Part shown: one piece after another, positions 29,235 through 37,852 of the stretch
Position numbering within the stretch: the stretch's first letter is position 1
Layout: each line of letters starts with the position of its first letter
Assembly (NCBI GenBank): GCA_014208095.1
Contig: JACHMT010000002.1
Location: 124,001 to 188,000, forward strand
Reading direction: 5' to 3'
Source of the DNA: Actinospineispora eucalypti
GTDB taxonomy: Bacteria > Actinomycetota > Actinomycetes > Mycobacteriales > Pseudonocardiaceae
DNA length: 64,000 nucleotides
Position numbers and translations under genes: made by a program
Notes under the pieces: model-generated
Databases searched by the model: none
The model's input: only the letters and a program-made list of their open reading frames with translations
Told to the model about the DNA's origin: nothing

Positions 29235-30107
29235 ATGACCGAGACGGTCCTCGTTTCGCTGCTCGCGGCGGTGTGTTTCGGCGTCGCGTCGGTGCTACAG
29301 CACGACGGTGCCCTGCGGGTCCGCCGGCGCTCGCCGCTGCACCCGGGCTTCTTCGCCGAGCTGTCTCGAAGGCCCGGCTGGCTGCTCGGCGTGTTCGCGC
29401 AGGTCACCGGGGTGGCGTTGCATCTGCTGGCGGTGAACGTCGGCCCGCTGAGCGTGGTGCAACCGCTGCTCACCGCCGGGCTGGTGATCGCCCTGCTGCT
29501 GCAGCGGGCGATGGGCCGGCCGGTCGGCCCGTCGGCGCTGTTGAGCGCGGGGCTGGTGGTTGGCGGGCTGGTCCTGTTCCTCTCCGTGATGCCGGGGGAG
29601 CAGCCGAGCTGGGCGCCGGACGCGGCGGCGTGGGTTCCCGGGTTCGCCCTGGCCGGGGCGGTGTTCCTGGCCGTCCTCGCGGTGGGCCTCTCCCGGGGCG
29701 GGACCGTCCGCTGCGTATGCCTCGGCGCCGGAGCGGGCGTGCTGATGGCCACCTCGGCCGCCCTGGGCAAGGCGTGGGGCGGGCTGCTCGGCTCGGAGGG
29801 CGTGGTCGGGCTCCTGGGCAGCTGGCAGCTGTGGGCCGCACTGGCCTGCGGCGCGGGCGGCACCCTGCTCTCCCAGGCGGCCTACCAGGCCGGTCCGCTC
29901 GGCGGCTCGCTCGGCGCCATGATGGCCATCGACCCGGTGATCGGCGTCGGGCTGGGCGTGGTCGTCTACGGCGAGCCGTTCGCCAGCCCGGACACCGCGA
30001 TCACCCGGTGCGTCGGGCTGGCGCTGACTTTGGTGGGTGTGTGGCTGCTCGCGGCCATGCAGCGGTCTGACCAGACCGCTGCCCGTGAGCGCCGAGTGTT
30101 GCTATAG
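29235..30107 (+). CDS. DMT/EamA-type membrane transporter
   Basis: 290 residues with nine or ten hydrophobic helices, starting MTETVLVSLLAAVCFGVASV. The repeat-like segments LSVVQPLLTAGLVIALLLQ and GGSLGAMMAIDPVIGVGLG are where EamA transporters have their internal repeat. It probably exports small metabolites; substrate unknown. ATG start, 33 bp after the glycosyltransferase, likely the same transcript. Its 3' end forms part of a long inverted repeat with the convergent gntK. Confidence 0.82.
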   Translation: MTETVLVSLLAAVCFGVASVLQHDGALRVRRRSPLHPGFFAELSRRPGWLLGVFAQVTGVALHLLAVNVGPLSVVQPLLTAGLVIALLLQRAMGRPVGPSALLSAGLVVGGLVLFLSVMPGEQPSWAPDAAAWVPGFALAGAVFLAVLAVGLSRGGTVRCVCLGAGAGVLMATSAALGKAWGGLLGSEGVVGLLGSWQLWAALACGAGGTLLSQAAYQAGPLGGSLGAMMAIDPVIGVGLGVVVYGEPFASPDTAITRCVGLALTLVGVWLLAAMQRSDQTAARERRVLL

Positions 30108-30128
30108 CCATACTCGCCACTCACGGGC
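30081..30128. terminator. Bidirectional hairpin between convergent genes
   Basis: GCCCGTGAG (30081-30089) pairs perfectly with CTCACGGGC (30120-30128), with further pairing inside (GAGT/ACTC) around a short loop. It overlaps the 3' ends of both the transporter and gntK and could terminate both transcripts. There is no long T-run, as is usual in actinobacteria. Confidence 0.6.
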
Positions 30129-30618
30129 GGCCCGTCAGGGCCGCATCGACGACGGCCTCGGGTGTCGCGGAGGCGTCCACGGTCAGGCCGGGTTCGTCGG
30201 GTTCGAGGGGCTGCAGGTCGGCCAGTTGGGAGTCGAGCAGCGCGGCCGGCATGAAGTGGCCGGGCCGGTGGGCGACCCGGCCGGCGAGCACCTGGCGGTC
30301 CACCCGCAGGTGCAGGAACCACACGTTCCCGCCGGCGGCGCGCAACCGGTCCCGGTACACGCGCTTCAACGCCGAGCAGGTGACCACACCGCCGGTGCCG
30401 GCGTGCCCGGCGATCCAGCCGGCCAGCGCGTCCAGCCACGGCCAGCGGTCCTCGTCGGTGAGGGGGATGCCCGCGCTCATCTTGGCGATGTTGGCCGGCG
30501 GGTGGAAGTCGTCGGCCTCCGCGTAGGGCACGTCCAGCCGTTCCGCGAGCAGCCGGCCCACGGTGGTCTTGCCCGCGCCGGAGACCCCCATCACCACCAC
30601 AACCCGCGATTCGCCCAC
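30121..30618 (-). CDS. gntK: Gluconokinase
   Basis: 165 residues from GTG 30618; the true start could also be the ATG of MGVSGAGK. Walker A GVSGAGKTT, then AEADDFHPPANIAKMSAGIP and LTDEDRWPWLDAL, which are diagnostic of GntK; CSALKRVYRDRLR follows. It phosphorylates gluconate to 6-phosphogluconate, feeding the pentose phosphate route. No gluconate transporter is next to it. Its start codon is only 9 bp from that of the divergent PLP decarboxylase. Confidence 0.92.
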   Translation of the reverse strand: MGESRVVVVMGVSGAGKTTVGRLLAERLDVPYAEADDFHPPANIAKMSAGIPLTDEDRWPWLDALAGWIAGHAGTGGVVTCSALKRVYRDRLRAAGGNVWFLHLRVDRQVLAGRVAHRPGHFMPAALLDSQLADLQPLEPDEPGLTVDASATPEAVVDAALTGRP

Positions 30619-30627
30619 CGAAGCATC

Positions 30628-32076
30628 ATGGTCACCGTGACCGACTTCCGAAACCTGGCCAGCACCGCCGCCGCGCTCGCGGCGGAGCACCTCGAGACGC
30701 TGGCCGAGCGGCCGGTGTACCGGCCGGTCCCGCCGGCGGACCGGGAGTGGCTGGTCGGCCAGCCGTTGCCGGAAGAAGGGCGGCCGCTGGACGAGCTGCT
30801 GGAGGACGTGTCGCGCCGGGTGATGGGCTACCCGATGGGCAACGGGCATCCCGGGTTCTTCGGCTGGGTGAACTCGCCGCCGTCGCCGGCCGGAGTGCTG
30901 GTCACCCCGCTGGCCGCCGCGCTCAACCCGAGCTGCGCCGGCGGTGAGCACGCCGGGCCGCTGCTGGAGCGGACGGTGGTGCGTTGGTTGGCCGAGCTGG
31001 TCGGGTATCCCGGCGGCGGCCTGCTCACCAGCGGCGCGTCCATGGCGACCATCGTGGCGCTGGCGGCGGCCCGGCACCGGGCGGCGACCGAGGACGGCTG
31101 GGACGTGCGCGCCGAGGGGCTGGCCGGCCGGCCGCCGCTGGTGCTCTACGTGTCGGCCGAGGGGCACAGCTGCCTGCGCAAGGCGGCCGAACTGCTGGGG
31201 ATCGGCACGCGGTGGCTGCGCACCGTCCCGGTGGACGCCGAGTTCCGCATGGACCCCGACGCGCTGGCCGAGCTGGTCCGCGCCGACCGGGCGGCCGGCC
31301 TGCGGCCGTTCTGCGTGGCGGCCAGCGCCGGCACGGTGAACACCGGCGCGGTGGACCCGCTGGACGAGATCGCCGACGTCGCCGCCGCGCACGGTCTCTG
31401 GCTGCACGTGGACGGCGCCTACGGGGCACTGGGCGCGCTGGCCGCCGATCTGGCGGACGGGTTCGCCGGCCTGGCCCGCGCCGACTCGCTGGCGTTGGAC
31501 CCGCACAAGTGGCTGGGCGTGCCGGTGGACTGCGGGTGTGCGCTGCTGCGCGACCCCGACCGGGCGCGCGCGGCGTTCAGCCTGGTGCCGGCCTACCTGC
31601 GGGACCCGGACGCGGACGAGTTCGGCTGGTTCGCCGAGTACGGGCCGGAGCAGACCCGGCCGTTCCGCGCGCTACGGGTGTGGGCGACCATCGCGCACCT
31701 CGGCCGGGCCGGGGTGGCCGGTCTGGTGGAGCGTACCGTCGGGCTGGCCGGACGGCTGGCCCAGCTGGTGCGGGAGGCCGAGGACTTCGAGCTGCTCGCC
31801 CCGGTGGCCACGTCGATCGTCGCGTTCCGGCACCGGCCGGCCGGCGGGGGAGCGGACCTGAACCGGGAGCTCCCGGCGGCGGTGAACGCCCGGGGCCGGG
31901 TGTTCCTGACCGGCACCAACCTGGGCGGAACCGAGGCGCTGCGGGCGTGCATCCTGCACCCGGACACCACGGAGGACGACCTGGTCGCGCTGCTCGCGGA
32001 GATCCGGGCGGCGGCCGCCGAACTCGCTCAGCTCAGCTCCACCCAGACCTCCTCGCCGCGCACCGCGACCGGGTAG
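30628..32076 (+). CDS. PLP-dependent group II amino-acid decarboxylase
   Basis: 482 residues of the AADC/glutamate decarboxylase fold. Visible: NPGFFGWVNSP-like substrate region near residue 70, GGLLTSGASMATIVAL, the PLP-stacking segment LHVDGAYGALGALAADL, and the lysine of ALDPHKWLGVPVDCG that forms the Schiff base. It produces an amine and CO2 from an aromatic or other L-amino acid; substrate not predictable. The C-terminus overlaps the convergent Rieske ferredoxin gene by 49 bp. No ribosome site is seen upstream of the ATG. Confidence 0.88.
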   Translation: MVTVTDFRNLASTAAALAAEHLETLAERPVYRPVPPADREWLVGQPLPEEGRPLDELLEDVSRRVMGYPMGNGHPGFFGWVNSPPSPAGVLVTPLAAALNPSCAGGEHAGPLLERTVVRWLAELVGYPGGGLLTSGASMATIVALAAARHRAATEDGWDVRAEGLAGRPPLVLYVSAEGHSCLRKAAELLGIGTRWLRTVPVDAEFRMDPDALAELVRADRAAGLRPFCVAASAGTVNTGAVDPLDEIADVAAAHGLWLHVDGAYGALGALAADLADGFAGLARADSLALDPHKWLGVPVDCGCALLRDPDRARAAFSLVPAYLRDPDADEFGWFAEYGPEQTRPFRALRVWATIAHLGRAGVAGLVERTVGLAGRLAQLVREAEDFELLAPVATSIVAFRHRPAGGGADLNRELPAAVNARGRVFLTGTNLGGTEALRACILHPDTTEDDLVALLAEIRAAAAELAQLSSTQTSSPRTATG

Positions 32077-32339
32077 CTGCGCAGGTCCTCGGTGGCCGGG
32101 AACTGGGTGGCCGCCCCGGTGCGCACGTCGAACCGGGCCTGGTGCAGGCAGCATTCCACCTGGTAGCCGTCCAGGTCGCCGTCCGAGCCGAGTGACCAGT
32201 CCTCGTGGGTGCACAGGTCCGAGGTGGCGAAGAACTCGCCTTCCACCCGGAAGACGGCGACCGGCGGCTCCACGCCGTCCACGGTCAGCGACTGCCCGTC
32301 GGCGAGGTCACCGGTCCTGCAGGCCAGGATCTCCGCCAC
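32028..32339 (-). CDS. Rieske [2Fe-2S] ferredoxin (HcaC/NirD type)
   Basis: 103 residues, GTG start. The two cluster-binding boxes are C-T-H (SDLCTHEDWSLG) and C-C-L-H (VECCLHQARFDV), typical C-x-H...C-x2-H. Such ferredoxins pass electrons to ring-hydroxylating oxygenases. A Rieske oxygenase operon lies 2 kb away at 34267 and lacks its own ferredoxin, so this could serve it (inference). It overlaps the decarboxylase 3' end. Confidence 0.9.
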   Translation of the reverse strand: MAEILACRTGDLADGQSLTVDGVEPPVAVFRVEGEFFATSDLCTHEDWSLGSDGDLDGYQVECCLHQARFDVRTGAATQFPATEDLRSYPVAVRGEEVWVELS

Positions 32340-32404
32340 GTCGTCCCTTTCCCCGAGGTGCCCGTCACCGGAGATTCCACCACGGCCGGTGGGAGAATGC
32401 CGGC

Positions 32405-33064
32405 ATGACGGCCGAGCGGGCTTCCCGGCGCAGCTCCGACGAGCTGCGCGAGCTGCTGCTGGAGACCGCCCGCCGGGAGTACGCCGAGAAGGGCTACGCG
32501 GGGGCTTCCAACCGGGACGTGGTGCGGGCCGCCGGGGTGACCTCCTCGGTGCTCTACCGGCACTTCCCCTCCAAGGCGGACCTGTTCGCCGAGGCCGTGC
32601 TCGCGCCGTTCGTCCGGGGCTTCGAGCAGAACGGCTTGGACTGGCTGGACCAGCTGGCCGAGCCGCTGGACGACGAGGCCCTGATGCGCCAGTTCATCCG
32701 GGACATCTACCTGAACATCCGCGAGCACCGCAACGTGCTCGAGCCGCTCATGCTCGGGCCGGGGGAGCTGAGCACGGCCGCCGTGGCTCAGCTGAAGGCC
32801 GTGGTGGAGCGGCTGTTCAAGCAGCTGCGGTTCATGACCGAGCTGGAGGCCCGGCGCCGGGGCTGGTTCTCCGAAGAGGGCGCGGACATGGTGATCCGGA
32901 TGCTGGTGGGCATGGTTATGGGCATCTCCGCGTTCGGCTGGCTGATCCTGCCGGACGGCGAGGACGAGTCCGACCCCGAAGCGGTGATCGACAACATGGT
33001 CAAGATCGGGCTCTGGGGGATCGCCCGGCATCCACCGGCCGACCGAGGTGACGGCCCGCGATAG
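32405..33064 (+). CDS. TetR-family regulator
   Basis: 219 residues from ATG 32405. N-terminal helix-turn-helix: LLLETARREYAEKGYAGASN, RDVVRAAGVTSSVLYRHFPS, KADLFAEAV. The C-terminal ligand domain has no assignable specificity. Upstream, CCACC-ACGGCC-GGTGG (32378-32393) may be its own operator. Its last 65 bp overlap the convergent membrane gene. Confidence 0.88.
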   Translation: MTAERASRRSSDELRELLLETARREYAEKGYAGASNRDVVRAAGVTSSVLYRHFPSKADLFAEAVLAPFVRGFEQNGLDWLDQLAEPLDDEALMRQFIRDIYLNIREHRNVLEPLMLGPGELSTAAVAQLKAVVERLFKQLRFMTELEARRRGWFSEEGADMVIRMLVGMVMGISAFGWLILPDGEDESDPEAVIDNMVKIGLWGIARHPPADRGDGPR

Positions 33065-33761
33065 CCAGCAACGGGCGGGCCACGATCGGCGCCCCGGCCA
33101 GGGTCACCAGGGTGGCCGTGATGACCGCCGGCCAGGCCAGCGACTGGTGGCTGATCAGCGCGCGGACGATCAGGTAGCCGAACGTCTGCAGCCCGGCGGC
33201 GGTGCCGAACAGCAGGCTGGCCGCCGCCGCGCGGGCGGACCACCGCTGGCTGACCGCCCGCCACCGACCCAGTGTCCTGAGGTGCCCCGGCAGCACCAGG
33301 AGCGCCACCGAGACGGTGGCCAGCAGCAGGGCGGCCGCGGCGGAACGTTCCGCCCCATGGTCGAACAAGGAGCTCAGCGCGGGCCGGCTCTGCTGGGTCC
33401 ACGGCACCGGTGGGGCGAACTCGAACAACGCCGTCCAGCCAACGCCGAGGACCAGGCCGAGGGCGAGCAAGGCCGCGCTGAGCCGGCGCAGATGCGGGCG
33501 GACCAGCTCGGCGCGCAGCCGGGGCACGATGTCCTCCGGCGCACCGAAGTCGGCCAGGGCGGCGGCCGCCGCCTCGCGCTCCGGCCGGCCGAGGTCGACC
33601 AGGTACTCCCGGTGGCTGCACAGGTGGTCGCGGGACTCGTCCAGCAGGTCCCGGCCGGCCACGTCGCCGGCGTCGATGCGCAGCCGTCGGCCCAGCAGGT
33701 CCAGGTATTCGTCGATCATCGCCTCGCCGGAAGGGGCGGCCGGTGGGGTCGTGGTGCTCAT
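33000..33761 (-). CDS. Membrane protein with HAAS-type N-terminal domain
   Basis: 253 residues. The N-terminal part (IDEYLDLLGRRLRID...LLDESRDHLCSHREYL, then FGAPEDIVPRLRAEL) matches the helical domain that accompanies PadR regulators. Four to five membrane helices follow. ATG overlaps the padR stop (ATGA), so the two are translated together, as usual for PadR/HAAS pairs. Role unknown, possibly envelope stress. Confidence 0.8.
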   Translation of the reverse strand: MSTTTPPAAPSGEAMIDEYLDLLGRRLRIDAGDVAGRDLLDESRDHLCSHREYLVDLGRPEREAAAAALADFGAPEDIVPRLRAELVRPHLRRLSAALLALGLVLGVGWTALFEFAPPVPWTQQSRPALSSLFDHGAERSAAAALLLATVSVALLVLPGHLRTLGRWRAVSQRWSARAAAASLLFGTAAGLQTFGYLIVRALISHQSLAWPAVITATLVTLAGAPIVARPLLAIAGRHLGRPVDAGRSPRARS

Positions 33762-34105
33762 GCCGGGGTCCAGGAGGGTTTGCCGGCGGCCGGGTCCATG
33801 GCCACGGTGAGCGTGGTGACGAACTCGCGCCAGCGGCCGCGCTGGGCGGCCAGGTCGCGCCGGCCCTTCTCGGTGAGCTGGTACTCCCGCCGGCGGCGAC
33901 CCGAGCCGTTGGTCCAGGTGCCGACGATCAGGCCGGCCTCCTCCAGCCGGCGCAGCGCGGGGTAGAGCGTGCCGCCCTCCAGGTCGATCGCGCCTTCGGT
34001 GCGCCGGCGGAGCTCGGCCATGACGGCGAACCCGTGCGCGGGTCCCGGCTCCAGCGCGGCGAGCAGCAGCGCGTCGAGATGTCCCTTGAGTGCCTCAGCC
34101 CGCAT
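33758..34105 (-). CDS. PadR-family regulator
   Basis: 115 residues: winged helix LKGHLDALLLAALEPGPAHG, FAVMAELRRRTEGAIDLEGG, TLYPALRRLEEAGLIVGTW, with the wing GRRRREYQLTEKGRRDLAAQ. PadR proteins repress adjacent genes and their own. It is divergent from the Rieske oxygenase operon; the intergenic region has an inverted repeat at 34186-34199 (GGAGT-ACTG-ACTCC). It may therefore control that operon too (inference). Confidence 0.88.
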   Translation of the reverse strand: MRAEALKGHLDALLLAALEPGPAHGFAVMAELRRRTEGAIDLEGGTLYPALRRLEEAGLIVGTWTNGSGRRRREYQLTEKGRRDLAAQRGRWREFVTTLTVAMDPAAGKPSWTPA

Positions 34106-34185
34106 CGCCGCCCCCTTTGGATGATCGCAATGCTACTGAATCGGAACGCTACTCCGGCTGACTCCGGGCCGGTGAATCGACTAAG

Positions 34186-34199
34186 GGAGTACTGACTCC
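34186..34199. promoter_or_regulatory. Inverted repeat between padR and Rieske operon
   Basis: GGAGT-ACTG-ACTCC in the 161-bp divergent gap; possible PadR operator. Confidence 0.35.
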
Positions 34200-34266
34200 T
34201 TGTGTCGGGAGTGGTGATACCTTTAAAGTGTGCGCATCCCGAACGACCACCACGAGGAGTCCGGCG

Positions 34267-35607
34267 ATGCGGCAGGGACTTTCCACCGATGAGCTCCGTG
34301 GGTTGTGCGACATGGACGCCGGGGTGCTCAGCCCCCGGATCTACTGCGACGAGTCGATCTACCGGATGGAGCTGGACCGGCTCTTCGGCCGGGCCTGGCT
34401 GCTGCTCTGCCCGGAGCAGCAGATCCCGGAGCCGGGGGACTGGTTCAACGCGCGGGTGGGTGCGGACCGGGTGCTGGTGGTCCGCCAGCGGGACGGCTCG
34501 ATCCGCGGCCTGCTGAACCAGTGCCGGCACCGGGGCAACGAGCTGGCCCGGCCGGACTCGGGCCGCGCCAAGGCGTTCACCTGCTCCTACCACGGCTGGA
34601 CCTACGACCTGGGCGGCGCGCTGCGCAACGTGCCGCACGAGGACATCGTGTTCCCCGGCGGGTTCGACAAGTCGGCCTGGGGATGCGCGGCGATGGCCCA
34701 GGTGGCCAGCTACAAGGGCCTGGTGTTCGGCACCTGGGACCCCACGGCGCCCCCGCTGCCCGAGTACCTCGGCGACGCCGCCTGGTACCTGGACACCATG
34801 CTGGACCGGTTCGACGGTGGGCTGGCCCTGCTCGGCGGGGTGAACAAGTGGGTGGTCAAGGCGAACTGGAAGATCATCGCCGAGCAGTTCGTGAACGACA
34901 TGCTGCACCCCGAGCAGACCCACCTGTCCGCACTGGTCGCCAGCATCCCGCCGGACGCCGACATGACCGCGATGAAGCTGCCCACCACCGGCCGGCAGTT
35001 CACCTCGCCGAACGGGCACGGCATGGGGCTGTGGACCGACGGGCCGATCCTGGACCTGACCATCGGCCCGAACGCCAAGCGCTACCTCATGGAGGACTCC
35101 TACCCGGCGGCGGTGCGCCGGGTAGGCAAGGCGCGGGCGGACGTGCAGGCGGCGCACATGAACCTGTTCCCGACCTGTGTGGTGCTCTACGGGTTCAACC
35201 ACATCCGGGTCATCCACCCGGTCGGCCTGGCCGAGTCGGAGATCTGGACCTGGCAGTTCGCCCCGGCGGCCGCCCCGGAGCCGCTGCGGCGCGAGTGGGC
35301 CACCAACACCCAGCGGGCTTTCGGCGCCGGCGGGCTGTTCGAGGCCGACGACAGCGCGGTGTGGGCCGGCATCCAGCGCACTCTGCAGGGCCCGATGGGC
35401 CGCCGGTTCGCGTTCAACGCGCAGATGGGCGACCGGGTCAACCAGGGACCCGACCCGGACTACCCGGGACGGGTGACCAACCGGGCCTACTCCGAGGTGG
35501 CCGCGCGCGGCTTCTACCACCGGTGGTTGGAGATACTCACCGGACCGACCTGGAGCGACATCGACGAGTCCGCGCAGGCCCGCTACGCCGACGGGGTCCG
35601 GCAGTGA
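34267..35607 (+). CDS. Rieske aromatic-ring-hydroxylating oxygenase, alpha subunit
   Basis: 446 residues from ATG 34267, with GAGGAG 8 nt upstream. The Rieske centre is C86-x-H88 (NQCRHRGNELA) and C106-x2-H109 (TCSYHGWTYDL). The mononuclear iron site has the D-x2-H-x4-H of NDMLHPEQTH. It activates oxygen to insert one or both atoms into an aromatic or other unsaturated substrate, with electrons from a reductase/ferredoxin. The beta subunit gene overlaps its stop by 4 bp. The substrate cannot be told; no reductase gene is nearby. Confidence 0.92.
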   Translation: MRQGLSTDELRGLCDMDAGVLSPRIYCDESIYRMELDRLFGRAWLLLCPEQQIPEPGDWFNARVGADRVLVVRQRDGSIRGLLNQCRHRGNELARPDSGRAKAFTCSYHGWTYDLGGALRNVPHEDIVFPGGFDKSAWGCAAMAQVASYKGLVFGTWDPTAPPLPEYLGDAAWYLDTMLDRFDGGLALLGGVNKWVVKANWKIIAEQFVNDMLHPEQTHLSALVASIPPDADMTAMKLPTTGRQFTSPNGHGMGLWTDGPILDLTIGPNAKRYLMEDSYPAAVRRVGKARADVQAAHMNLFPTCVVLYGFNHIRVIHPVGLAESEIWTWQFAPAAAPEPLRREWATNTQRAFGAGGLFEADDSAVWAGIQRTLQGPMGRRFAFNAQMGDRVNQGPDPDYPGRVTNRAYSEVAARGFYHRWLEILTGPTWSDIDESAQARYADGVRQ

Positions 35608-36128
35608 CCGCCACGCTGTCCGACCAGCTGGCCGGGATGCTGCTGTGCCACCGGGTGGCGGACTTCTACTACGCCGAGGCCGCCCTGATCGACCGGCGGG
35701 AGTTCCCGGCCTGGCTGGACCTGTTCACCGAGGACACCCGGTACCTGGTGCCCATCCGGCGCAACCGGGCGGACGGCGAGTTCTCCGATCCGGCGGACGC
35801 CGGCATCGCCCACTTCGACGACGGCAAGGACGTGCTGAGGCGGCGGGTGGTCCGGATGACCTCCGGCCTGGCCTGGACCGAGGACCCGCCGTCCGTGCAG
35901 CGCCACCTGATCACCAACGTGCGGGCCGCGGAGCAGCCGAACGGTGATCTGATCGCCAACAGCTGCTTTCAGGCGCACCGCTACCGGTGCGACCGGGAAG
36001 TGGAGGTGTTCACCGGGGAGCGCGAGGACCGGCTGCGCCCGCACGGCGAGTCGTTCCGCATCGCCTCCCGGACGGTGTGGCTGGACCACACAACTGTGCT
36101 GGCAAACAACCTGAACCTCTTCCTGTGA
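35604..36128 (+). CDS. Ring-hydroxylating oxygenase, beta subunit
   Basis: 174 residues from GTG 35604 overlapping the alpha stop (GTGA). NTF2-like small-subunit fold: FYYAEAALIDRREFPAWLDL, FTEDTRYLVPIRRNR, RHLITNVRAAEQPNGDLIAN and the closing RTVWLDHTTVLANNLNLFL. It holds the alpha3-beta3 complex together and has no catalytic metals. Confidence 0.9.
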   Translation: MTATLSDQLAGMLLCHRVADFYYAEAALIDRREFPAWLDLFTEDTRYLVPIRRNRADGEFSDPADAGIAHFDDGKDVLRRRVVRMTSGLAWTEDPPSVQRHLITNVRAAEQPNGDLIANSCFQAHRYRCDREVEVFTGEREDRLRPHGESFRIASRTVWLDHTTVLANNLNLFL

Positions 36129-36140
36129 AGGACTCCTCCG

Positions 36141-37718
36141 ATGTATGACGTGATCGTGGTCGGCGGCGGCCACAACGGGTTGACCTGCGCGGCCTACCTC
36201 GCCAAGGCGGGGAAGAAGGTGCTGGTCACCGAGGCGCGGGACACGGTGGGCGGGCTCTGCTGGACCATGGAGCTGCCCGGTGCGCCCGGGTACAAGGTGA
36301 ACCCCTGCGGGCTGGAGTTCCTGCTCACCGGGGTGCAGCCGTCGGTGGACCACGAGCTGGAGCTGCACCGCTACGGGCTGCGCTGGGTGTACCCGGACAC
36401 GCTCTCCACCTGGCTGGGCCCGAACGGCGAGCACCTCACGGTGTGGAAGGACCGCCGGCGCACGGTGGAGGAGATCCGCCGGTTCTCCCGCCGGGACGCG
36501 GTGCGCTACGAGCAACTGGTCGACGAGATCACCTCGACCATGATGAGCATCCTGCCCTACCTGCAGGGACACCCGTTCCGGGTCCGGCCGGCCGCCGTGC
36601 GGGACATGCTGCGCAACGCGGTGAAGGGCCGAAAGTACCTGGCCCGGGGCGCGCGGGTGATGCTGTCCTCCATCGAGTCGGTGGTGATGGAGTACTTCGA
36701 GCGGGACGAGGTGCGCATCCCGCTGGCCACCTACTCGCTGGCCAACTTCGGCCCGATGCACGAGCCGGGCAGCGGCCTGCACCTGTCGCTGCTCACCGGG
36801 CTGCACGAGTGGGGCGTGCGGCACCCGGTGGGCGGCTCCGGCTCGTTCCCCCAGGCGCTGGCCGCCTGCGTCCGTGCGCACGGCGGGCAGATCCGCACCA
36901 ACGCCCCGGTCCGGCACATCCTGGTCGAGCGGGGCCGGGCGGTCGGCGTGGTGCTGGAGAGCGGGGAGGAGATCCGGGCCGAGCAGGTGGTCGGCGCGGT
37001 GGACCCGACCACCCTGATGACCGGCCTGGTGGAGCCCGAGCACGTGCCGGCGGAGGTCACCGAGGAGCTGCGCGGGCTGCAGGTGCTGCGCAACAACCTG
37101 TACACCTTCAAGATCGACGCGGCGTTGAGCCGGCGGCCCAGCTACCCGAACCACAACCTGCCGGACGCCAACGCGGTGACCGCGCCGATGATCTGCCCCT
37201 CGCTGGGCTTCCTGCGCCGGGCCACCGCGCGGGGCATGGCCGGCGACTTCGGCGCGGAGATCCCGCTGCAGCTGTCCCTGCCGTCGATCGACGACCGCAC
37301 CCTGGTTCCGGAGGGGAGTAAGGGGGAGAGCTTCTACTGCTACGCGTTCAACACCCCGGTGGAGCTGTCCGACGACCGGGACTGGGCCACCGAGGCGAAG
37401 GCCTACGTGGACAACTGCCTGGACCTCTACGAGCAGTACGCGCCCGGGTTCAAGGACAGCATCATCGACCTGCACGTGACCACGCCGGACGACTTCGCCA
37501 GCCGCTACCACGTGCACCGGGGCAACTACGAGCACGCGGACGTGACGGTGGCGCAGCTGGGTCCGTGGCGCCCGGTGCCGTCCATGGCGGGCTACCGGAC
37601 CGGTGTGCGGAACCTGTGGCACTCGGCATCCGGGGCCTTCCCGATGTCGTTCATCTCCGGGTGGCCGGGCCGCAACACGGCACAAAGCGTGCTACGTGCG
37701 TCAGCAATTCGGCACTGA
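36141..37718 (+). CDS. CrtI/phytoene-desaturase-like FAD oxidoreductase
   Basis: 525 residues. N-terminal dinucleotide fold VIVVGGGHNGLTCAAYLAKA, then KVLVTEARDTVGGLCWTM, the usual start of carotenoid-desaturase-type flavoproteins. A C-terminal FAD segment GNYEHADVTVAQLG...NLWHSASGAFP follows. AAGGACTCCTCCG precedes the ATG; it is 12 bp after the beta subunit. No phytoene synthase or other carotenoid gene is near, so it more likely oxidises the product of the Rieske oxygenase or a related metabolite (inference). Confidence 0.85.
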   Translation: MYDVIVVGGGHNGLTCAAYLAKAGKKVLVTEARDTVGGLCWTMELPGAPGYKVNPCGLEFLLTGVQPSVDHELELHRYGLRWVYPDTLSTWLGPNGEHLTVWKDRRRTVEEIRRFSRRDAVRYEQLVDEITSTMMSILPYLQGHPFRVRPAAVRDMLRNAVKGRKYLARGARVMLSSIESVVMEYFERDEVRIPLATYSLANFGPMHEPGSGLHLSLLTGLHEWGVRHPVGGSGSFPQALAACVRAHGGQIRTNAPVRHILVERGRAVGVVLESGEEIRAEQVVGAVDPTTLMTGLVEPEHVPAEVTEELRGLQVLRNNLYTFKIDAALSRRPSYPNHNLPDANAVTAPMICPSLGFLRRATARGMAGDFGAEIPLQLSLPSIDDRTLVPEGSKGESFYCYAFNTPVELSDDRDWATEAKAYVDNCLDLYEQYAPGFKDSIIDLHVTTPDDFASRYHVHRGNYEHADVTVAQLGPWRPVPSMAGYRTGVRNLWHSASGAFPMSFISGWPGRNTAQSVLRASAIRH

Positions 37719-37852
37719 ATCGTTATCCTAATAAGAAAAACTGACATCTCGACCCAAATTGCCCGTTCCTGAGCGGAAATCACATCGGCAATCGGCCCCG
37801 ATGCCCCGATGCCCCGAGGAAACTGATTTCCGAGTCGGGGGAAGGGATCGAG

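Noticed and set aside
36141..37718. CrtI-like gene as a sign of carotenoid biosynthesis
   Set aside because: No phytoene synthase, cyclase or other carotenoid gene is near; the Rieske and LLM neighbours suggest another pathway.
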